From Ananas comosus (taxonomy: Eukaryota > Streptophyta > Magnoliopsida > Poales > Bromeliaceae), in the NCBI RefSeq assembly GCF_001540865.1, contig NC_033637.1, positions 7,663,960 to 7,727,959 of the forward strand: a stretch of DNA of 64,000 nt, read 5' to 3'. Below are positions 56,601 to 64,000 of this stretch, one piece after another. The notes under the pieces were generated by a model, which was not told the DNA's origin, ran no database searches, and worked only from the letters and a program-made list of their open reading frames with translations. Each line of letters opens with the position of its first letter. Position 1 is the first letter of the stretch. Made by a program: the position numbers and the translations under genes.

Positions 56601-58932
56601 GCTTTAAAATCTTCCTCCTTTCCCAGGGTTTCGGCCAGGGCTGTATGCCGAGCTCGTTGACTAATCTTCGACCAAGGAATTCTATGTCTCCCTCGGTCAT
56701 CCCTTCGAACTCCGGTTCTGGCCTCGGCCTGGCTTGTTGCTGCCAGTGTGGCCGATACCCAGGAAATCTCTATTTTGAGCTGAATGGTTTCTCTGGATAA
56801 CTCCATCGGCTTTGATGTACCTCTCTTCTGCTATTGTAATAATCGAGCAGGACTTTCTGTATCAATAAATCCTTCTTGTTTTGAACCGAATCAACTTCTG
56901 GTTCAGATTCATTGGAGGCTTCGTCTGAGTCATCCTCTGACTTGTCATCTCCTTCAGGAATTTCTTCCCCCTCCTCCGGAAAGGCCATCATCTCTCTCCA
57001 TTCATTGCTCTTTTTCTTTTCGTTGATGATGACTTCCCAATCTTTCTTTGTCATTTCGGCTTTGCATCTTATACAGAGCCGAAGAGTTCTCTTTACGTAT
57101 GCGACATGTTCAGCGGTCTTCTTGTCCGCGGTTGCCTTTCCCTTAACATCCACCATGTTAACCTGCGATGGAAAAGGATTTTTGTCAATTTTCATATTTT
57201 TGTTTCCTTGGTCGGCAAATATGAGCCGACATTCATTTATCTTTTTTTGAATCTGCCTCTTGAAGGTAGTACATTCATTCATTTTATGACTCCATGAATG
57301 GTGCCATTTACAATATTTTCTTCTTTTCAATTCTTCTACAGGGGGTATGGTCTGACCCTCATGTAACTTAATTCGTTCATCTTTTAATAACCGATCAAAG
57401 ATTAGATCGGTCTTTGAAACGTCAAACGAATAAATATGTGCCGAAACGCGTGCTTTTGCCTCATTTGATTTAACAGGTTTCAGCAAAGCACATTTGTATG
57501 GTTGGCGGTTTCTAACCATCTCGGCTGCATATATTTCGGCTTCATTAGCCGAGTCATCATTTTCTTCAGACGAATTCGGCTCCTCATGAGCCGAAGACTC
57601 TTCAAGGAAAGAAACATTTTTCTCCTTCCCTTTATTCCAGTCTTTGTTTCGGCTTCACCTGGACCAATCCTCATTATTTTTCTTTCGGAATTGCTCATAT
57701 TGAGCAACCCGAACTCCCAAATCAAATAGATTTGAAAAATATTTATCTTCAAAGTGATCCTTTATTTTGAAGTGTAAGCCGTTGAATGCCATTTTGGCAA
57801 ATTCAGATTCCGGCATTCTCACAAAACAACGGCTCCTAGCCGTTTTAAATCAGTTCAAATATTTTTCAACCGATTCGCCTGTTCTCTGTTTGAATTGAGC
57901 TAAATCGACAACCGATAATTCCGGTTCTGTTCTATAAAATTGTTCATGAAACTTTCCTTCTAATTTGTCGCAATCTCGGACGGAATTAGCCGGTAGACTT
58001 GTATACCAAGTGAAAACTGCCTTGGTTAATGAAGTGTTAAATAATCTTAATTTTAAAAATGGATCTGCCGCAGCCTCTCGGCATTGTGCTGTAAACCGTG
58101 CAACATGCTCGACCGTATTTTCGGTCTCATCTCCGAAAAACTTGTCAAACATCGGCATTTTTCAGTTTACCGGGTAAGGATGTTCTGCATCAATGTTTGC
58201 CGGATAAGGAGATCTAAACACAGGCCGCATTGCCGGCCTTGCGCCTACTCGAAAAGTATTTCGGATGGCTTCCTTAATCTGTGCATATATTTCATTATTG
58301 TTCCCTAATACGGGAACTTGCGCTTGTGCTATACTCGGTCCTTGTGGTAGACCGAAATTTTGTACTACAGGATTTACTCCTTATATATTCGGAGCCTACC
58401 CCCTAGCCCCTACATTTTGGGGTTGGTATGCTGCTACTGGTGGAGGAGGTGGTAACCTCCATGCTATCTCTGGCTGTTGTCCGGCATTAACAACAGCCGA
58501 TCTATAAGCCACTTGAAATGGTGCCCCCTGGTATTAGGGCTGACCATTTGCCGGTGTTATAGGATTTTGTAACACAGGCGTCATCACAGACCCTTGCAAG
58601 CCTGTTGCTGGTTGCTCGTTTCGAGTCAACAATTGCCCTATTCGGGCAATATTCTCATTCGAGGCTGTAATTACGGCCAATACTGCATCTAAACGTGCAG
58701 TATTTCTATGACTATTCTGGTCCAAAACTTATAGGACCTGAGTCATTTGTCCAAGCGCCTGAAACAAACTAGGCTCCTGTTGGTCTGATTGACCACAGTC
58801 TCACCCTCAGCAGGTAAGACCGCTTGGCGTTCCCCAGCGTTATCCGAATTCCTGGGTTGTTGATCGCTGATCGCTCCCAAAACTTCTAGGAATGACCCTA
58901 TTACGTAGGTTCATGGAGTTATCATCAGCCAT
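56601..58932 (-). pseudogene. gag: Element E gag, with 3' deletion
   Basis: ATG at 58932 (minus), 34 bases beyond the PBS. The gag core is clear: MPMFDKFFGDETENTVEHVA, FLKLRLFNTSLTKAVFTWYT, FKQRTGESVEKYLN. Next comes a zinc-finger-like CKWHHSWSHKMNEC, then an acidic stretch (GDDKSEDDSDEASNESEPEV). Compared with A, about 550 bp between gag and protease are missing near 56610. Stops at about 58730 and 57850 and frameshifts break it. Confidence 0.85.
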
Positions 58933-58966
58933 TATATCTTGATAAATAAAAAATTACTTTAATCAG

Positions 58967-58984
58967 GTCCCACTGGGCGTGCCA
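58967..58984 (-). other. Element E primer binding site
   Basis: On the minus strand TGGCACGCCCAGTGGGAC begins 5 bases after the 5' LTR. It differs from that of element A by one base. Confidence 0.7.
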
Positions 58985-58989
58985 AAAAT

Positions 58990-59728
58990 TATTGGGTGCC
59001 GAATTTCCTGGTTCTTGACCTGGTCAAAGATCCTCCTCGGGGAGCGTGTCGAGATGAGAAACGGCTGCGGATAGTGACCCTTGAAGTTTGCGCCTTTCGA
59101 CTGGATCAAGCGATTCGGCTGACGAGGGATCGGATCAGCCGAGTTCGAAAACTCTATTAAAGATTCGGTTCCGCTGGAATGAGCCGAATGTACGGACCAG
59201 TTACAGATTTGACTCGGTAGATGAGCCGAATAGAAGAAACACACACCAGTTGGTCGGCTTGAAGAGCCGAAAGCCTTGGAAATTAAGCTTGAGGAAAAAT
59301 ACAAGGGTTCAGTGTGCCGGATGGCATACAGACTCGATTGATCTATTTAGGAACTACTAGGGAAAAACAGTAAATGCGGGAAAGTAAAAGTTACAAGTAG
59401 ACTACTAGAAAATGCAGGAAATTGCAAGGAAATAAGGGCGGTCTTTTGTTCACAGAAAAAAGACCTCTTTTTAGGGCGTTATTGGTCTATTTATAGATCA
59501 CCCCTATTGATCAATTATTACCTTTCCACGATCGGCCACTATTCCTGATTCTTCGGACCACTTTCAACCGATCGGAACTGCGTGCAACCGCTCGCGGTTG
59601 CTGTAACTTCCCTTGATTTGCACGGCAGTTTCGTTTAAAAATCCTTCTGATGCTCCCAGTGCACGTCAAGATTGTTACTTTAAATGGAATATCGGTATAC
59701 CACGTGTCCGCGCCTAATTGGCTCAACA
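58990..59728 (-). repeat. Element E 5' LTR
   Basis: 739 bp; inner plus-strand end TATTGGGTGCCG, outer end TTGGCTCAACA. TATAAATA on the element strand is at 59488-59495. Two CCTAG-type deletions relative to the 3' LTR (near 59358 and 59405) are visible. Confidence 0.93.
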
Positions 59729-59733
59729 GGCTG

Positions 59734-60110
59734 AAAATGATGTACTATAAAATCTTCCACGAAATCTATAATCTCCTTCTGAGTGACCAACCTAGCAGGT
59801 TTACTTCTACACACTTAGTGAAGAAATCAACAGTAACTATCAAAAACTTATGACCAGCCGAGGAATTCGGCTGAATTTCTCCAATTAAATCCATAGCCCA
59901 ACCTCGGAAGGGCCAAGGTTTAATTATTGTATACATCTCGAAAGCAGGGAATCTTTGCACAGAGCCATGGAATTGACAATCCTGACATCCTTTGGCGTAT
60001 TTTATACAATCTTGATGCATAGTCGGCCAATAATATCCCAAGTGTCGAATTGTCCATCTCAATCTTTTTTCTGCTAAATGGGCTCCACACAAGAGCCTTC
60101 ATGAATTTCT
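59734..60110 (-). pseudogene. pol: Element F integrase, N-terminal part
   Basis: Reads CGAHLAEKRLRWTIRHLGYY, CIKYAKGCQDCQFHG, AMDLIGEIQPNSSAGHKFLI, then after a frameshift VTQKEIIDFVEDFIVHHF up to the insertion of element E. The first catalytic Asp is kept. Confidence 0.85.
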
Positions 60111-61319
60111 CCCATAACCAACAAGGCTTCTTTAGACTCTAAATATTTTAATAATACTTCTTCGGCTGTTCTCTTATAGAGTTGTCAATTTAATAGACAA
60201 TAGCCGAGAGCCCTATTTCGAATATGATATTCGACCCGCATATTAGAGTCTTCTAAATACTCAATTAAAGGCTTTCTCCAGTCCTCCTGGATTTCCACAA
60301 GAGCAATTATTGTCGGCTCTCGTATATGAACCGATGGTAATAATCTTCACTCTACTTTCACTTGATCTTGTCTCGGCTTTTTATACCCTGAAGCTGATTG
60401 AGCTAGTTCATTAGCCTGTTTATTCTCTTCTCTCGTCAGGTGTATAAACTCAACTTTTCTGAAACTACAAAGTAATTATATTGTTTTCTCCAAGTAATTC
60501 AGCAAATTTCGATTTTCACATCGGTATTCTCTATTTACTTGCTTGATTACTAATTGTGAATCACCGATGACTTTGAGTGAGCGTACTTCTAAATTAATCT
60601 TATAAAATTTCCAGGCTGATTATTAAAGCCTCATACTCGGCTTGATTATTAGAACAATTGAAATCTAATTCAAAAGCGAATCGATGCATATATCCTTCAG
60701 GAGATTGTATAACCACCCCGACTCCTGAGTATTCGGCTGTTTTTGAACCATCAAAATAAAGTGTCCAAGGCTAGCAGCCGACTAGACTTTTCCTCAGCTC
60801 TTCGATCTTGACACAAAGATGATCGGCTAAGAAATCAGCTATTACTTGCCTCTAGACAGCTTTTGTTATGACATAATTAAGAGAGAATTCAGACAAAGCC
60901 AGCATCCATTGTCCAATTCGCCCTCATAGTACAGGCTTCGATAACATATATTTTACTAAGTATGTTTTACAGATCACTGACACTTCTATCGGTAAAATAT
61001 AATATCTCAATTTTGTACAGGCATAATATAATGCAAGACACAAATTTTCATTTGCTGAATATCGTTTTTCGGCATCCAACAAACGCCTGCTAAGGTAATA
61101 GATGGTTTGTTCTTCTTTTTCGTGATTTTTCTGTACCAATAAGCACCCTAAATTTTCTTCTGCAGCCGATATGTACAACTTCATTGGCTGGCCTTGCCTA
61201 GGAGGCATAAGGACTGGAGGATTCGCTAAATACCTTTTTATATTTTCAAATGCTTCTTGTTGTTCCTTTTTCCAACTAAATTCTTCTTGATTTTTAAGCC
61301 GAAGCAATGTAGTGAACAC
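60111..61319 (-). pseudogene. pol: Element F RNase H pair
   Basis: The native RNase H-like part is at 60924-61319: EFSWKKEQQEAFENIKRYLA, PMKLYISAAEENLGCLLVQ, IYYLSRRLLDAEKRYSANE. The archaeal-type domain at about 60540-60760 is heavily mutated but recognisable (TLYFDGSKTAEYSG, NNQAEYEALI, VIGDSQLVIKQVN). Confidence 0.78.
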
Positions 61320-62240
61320 TCATATTCTACCGGCTAAGTTTGATATAAAGTGTCGCAAATAATTAATTTTTCCTAATAGACTTTGTAACTCCTTTTTATT
61401 TTTTGGTGGCGGCAATTCCACTATAGCTTTAACTTTATTTTTATCAATTTCAATCACTTTTTTGTGTACTAGAAATTCAAAAAAATGTCCTGCTGAAACT
61501 CCAAAAGCACACTTTAAAGGATTCATTTTCAAATTATATTTTCTCATTCTTTCAAAGGCAAGTTCTAAGTGTGCCCAATGATCAGCTTGTGATTTTGATT
61601 TTACAACGATATCGTCGATGTAAACTTCCAACATTTTGCCGATCAAATCATGAAAAATAAAATTCATTACTCTTTGGTAAGTAGCTCCAGCATTTTTTAA
61701 GTCGAACGACATAACTACCCATTCGAAAGTCCCAATAGACCCTGGGCATCTAAAAGCCGTTTTAGCTATATTTTCTTTGGCAATAAAGATTTGATTATAA
61801 CTTGCATGCCGTCCATAAAAGACAGGATTTCATGCCTGGCTGCCGAATCCACTAGCATATCAACTATTGGCATTGGGTATGCATCTTTAAGCGTAGCTAT
61901 ATTCAAGTTCCTAAAATCAATGCAAACTCTAAGCTTGCCATTCTTTTTCCGCACTAGAACTATATTAGACACCCAATCCACATAACGGACCGCTCTAATA
62001 AAGCCGGCCTTTAATAAGTTCTCGATTTTATTCTTAATTTGGAGTACAATACTCGGCTCAAATTTATGAGCCGGTTGTTTGTAAGGCCTATATCTCTTTT
62101 TAATATGGAGCCTATGCTCTACAATTTCTCGGCTCAAACCTGACATCTTCTCATAATTCCAGGCGAAGCAGTCTTTGCATTCTGTTAACAACTCGTTTAG
62201 CTTCTCCTGCTGTTGAGTCGAAAGTCTAAAACTGATGTAA
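61320..62240 (-). pseudogene. pol: Element F reverse transcriptase
   Basis: Motifs: CFAWNYEKMSGLSREIVEHR, KLRVCIDFRNLNIATLKDAY, catalytic EVYIDDIVVKSKSQADHW, and KELQSLLGKINYLRHFISNL. A frameshift near 61770 and a stop at 61320 interrupt it. Confidence 0.88.
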
Positions 62241-63400
62241 GTCGGCCGCTTATCTTCATTGGACCCCAAATTTACTTCTATCAAGGGATCTTGGGTCTCC
62301 AACTTCTTGTCGCTGACCTTGATAGGTAACTCCTCTATCGATTCCTTCATAGTTTTTTGAGTTTTTGAGCCGTTTTCGTCGTTAGACTCGGTTGCTTTCC
62401 GAGTCATATAATCTTTATTCGGCTCAACTGTTGCATTTGTTAATTCATTAGACATTTCCTTATCGGCCCCCATGGCCGATTTTGTAATCAAGTTATATTC
62501 GGCCTGCTTGGGTGTTTTGATGCATGCCACTTTATCGGCCTGATCAGTCGATTTACTCCAATAGCCGACCTCCTTGGTCGGCTTATTTAGCCGAAGCTTT
62601 TCTAAAGCTTCGGTTCCTGACTCTTGGCGTTCCATTTCAACCAACTTGGTGGCTCTTTGGATGCCACCATGGCTTCCTCATCTTTCATGAGTATTAATTG
62701 AACTCCTTCATCGGTCACCCGAATAAAGGAAATTTGATCTAGATTGGTCTCGGCCCAATTGATATGGCTAATTCCCTCTGAATTAATATCCACCATTTGA
62801 GGCCGCCCCTCGGCCCGAATTTTCTCCACTTTGTCTCCTATCCATTGAAATAGCTTCCCGTGGAGTGTCGAAGGTACACACTCGTTTGTGTGAATCCAAT
62901 CATGCCTAAGCAACAAGTTGTAGTGGCTATCTGCATCCACCACAGAAAAGGCTGTTTAGGTTTTAGATCCTACCGTAAGTTCGGTTGTGAGCATTCCTTT
63001 GGCCTGTTGACCGCTACCAGTGAAGTCGGTCATCATTGTGTCGGTAGGCTTTAATTCATCTTTACTTTTGCCCAATTTTTTTAATTGCCCAATTTTTTTA
63101 AAAAAATTGGGCATGACATTGACCATTGCTCTGCCGTGCACCATTACTCGGCCTACTGGCTGACCTTCTATCAAGGCCCTTATGAACAGGAGTCTCACAA
63201 ATCTTGTCTGCATTGTCGATAGTTTTTTGAAAAACCACAGAATCGACTGCCTTGGCGTCTTCTAGCTGAAGTATAGCCACCGTGAGCTCATCTTCCTCAT
63301 ATATTGCTTCTTCATATTCGATTGACTCTACCTTAAATGATTGAGGCAGAGTATATACCATATTCACATCGGCTGGACGTTCATTATCCGATTTTTATTG
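62241..63400 (-). pseudogene. pol: Element F protease and linker
   Basis: TRFVRLLFIRALIEGQPVG, RVMVHGRAMVNVMP (DGG altered to HGR, so the protease active site is lost), ELTVGSKT, HYNLLLRHDWIH, KLFQWIGDKVEKIRAEG. A Lys/Glu/Thr-rich linker (62280-62640) precedes RT. A 16-bp direct repeat around TTGCCCAATTTTTTT at 63068-63105 disturbs the frame. Confidence 0.78.
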
Positions 63401-64000
63401 TATCTTTTGTTTCTTTTCTTCCGATCCCCTTGCCATCTCGGCTGAGGAATCACTTTCCATGCATCCCTCTCTTTCCTTAGGAGGCCATCTATCGTGCTTG
63501 ATTATGGTCTCCAAAGAGGCTATTTTTTCTTCTAACTCCTTTCGGGTTACTTTCTTCTCCAGTTCGGCCGAGATTGGCCGTTCTATTTTTTATTTTAACC
63601 AGGGGATAGGTGTCGAACCACCTCCCTCATGATCATTCCTCATTGGCCGGAAGAAAGGTTGTTGTTCATTAGGTCACCGCCACACATTCAATTTCAACCC
63701 TTTAGCTTCCTCATAATATTGTTTCGCTTCGGCTTGCAATCTCTGCTGCCGATGCTTCTGAGTCTTTGTTAATATCGGCCTCTTCCATTTGGCCGATACT
63801 TTTGCTTCGTGTCATTAATCGATTGGCACATTTGCTGGTACCTTTACTGTTCTGAGATGATTTCTCAGGATCTCTCTTCTTTCTCAACGTCTCAGCCAAG
63901 GCTAAATGCCGAGTTTATTAACAAACCTTTGACCGAGGAATTCTATGTCCTCCTCGGTCATCCCTTCAAATTCAGGTTCAGGTCTCAGCTTGGCCTGGTG
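63401..64000 (-). pseudogene. gag: Element F gag, C-terminal part, cut by window edge
   Basis: It matches the gag-protease join of element A (33780-34380): a Lys/Glu-rich segment, ILTKTQKHRQQRLQAEAKQ-like at about 63720-63775, and LAETLRKK near 63880. The rest of gag, PBS and the 5' LTR lie beyond the window. Confidence 0.7.

Larger units (their letters stand above)
47946..59728 (-). mobile_element. Element E: complete Tat-lineage retrotransposon nested in F
   Basis: LTRs lie at 47946-48690 (3') and 58990-59728 (5'), with an exact target duplication GGCTG (47941-47945 and 59729-59733). It has the same gene order as A, with no large insertions, and is the best copy for defining the family (11.8 kb). 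The LTRs differ at roughly 5-7% of positions by eye, mostly transitions. Coding regions carry a few stops, frameshifts and one gag-protease deletion. Confidence 0.93.
38096..64000 (-). mobile_element. Element F: Tat-lineage element, 5' end outside window
   Basis: The 3' LTR is at 38096-38815; the 5' LTR lies beyond 64000. Internal order on the minus strand is the same as in A and E. It is broken by a solo LTR (40433-42915), a truncated LTR (44127-46874) and the complete element E (47946-59728) in its integrase gene. It is the most eroded of the three and so probably the oldest; its 3' LTR differs clearly from those of A and E. Confidence 0.85.

Overview
This is nuclear DNA from a flowering plant, most likely a monocot. 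The evidence is a GC-rich first exon in the one host gene, spliced GT..AG genes, several plant LTR-retrotransposon lineages, and many hAT, Mutator and Micron-type DNA-transposon derivatives. I cannot name the species; a commelinid such as pineapple is only a guess. About 85-90% of the window is transposable elements nested in one another. There is no CRISPR array, operon or bacterial feature, and I found no rRNA or tRNA gene.

Region by region. (1) 1-4109: nested DNA transposons. A small hAT-type MITE sits at 87-425. A Mutator-like element (566-3900) contains a hAT-type element (773-3602, exact 8-bp target duplication), which carries a stolen exon of a cinnamoyl-CoA-reductase-like gene and a chain of palindromic MITEs separated by (TA)n. 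(2) 4110-16360: decayed Ty3/gypsy chromovirus (Tekay/Del type) sequence. LTR a (4110-6326), a gag-pol full of stops and LTR b (11893-15596) do not make a matching pair, so it looks recombinant. A 1.1-kb hAT element cuts its integrase, and a second partial gag follows LTR b. (3) 16361-21614: the only host gene, minus strand, a WD40 type II inositol polyphosphate 5-phosphatase. Three clean exons are present, but the catalytic half is absent, because retroelement sequence replaces or separates it beyond intron 3. A solo LTR lies in intron 1. (4) 21615-37479: element A, a complete but decayed Tat-lineage Ty3/gypsy element on the minus strand (TSD GGTGC). (5) 37480-38095: a spacer holding another hAT MITE. 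(6) 38096-64000: element F, a second Tat element of the same family, running off the right edge. It is split by a solo chromovirus LTR, a truncated LTR, and a third complete Tat element, E (47946-59728, TSD GGCTG), inserted in its integrase gene.

How the parts relate. The three Tat elements share one plan on their own strand: 5' LTR, PBS, gag, protease, RT, RNase H, a second archaeal-type RNase H, integrase, then a large gene on the opposite strand, PPT and 3' LTR. That opposite-strand gene encodes a plant-mobile-domain-like protein with a basic stretch and a coiled-coil tail. In A and E it has three introns at matching positions with GT..AG borders readable only in its own direction; the first is also seen in F. 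Its 3' end meets the pol 3' end tail to tail. This antisense, intron-containing cargo gene is the most interesting system here. All three chromovirus LTR insertions into Tat elements fall inside it. The chromovirus LTRs themselves carry arrays of palindromes with an ACCGGT core.
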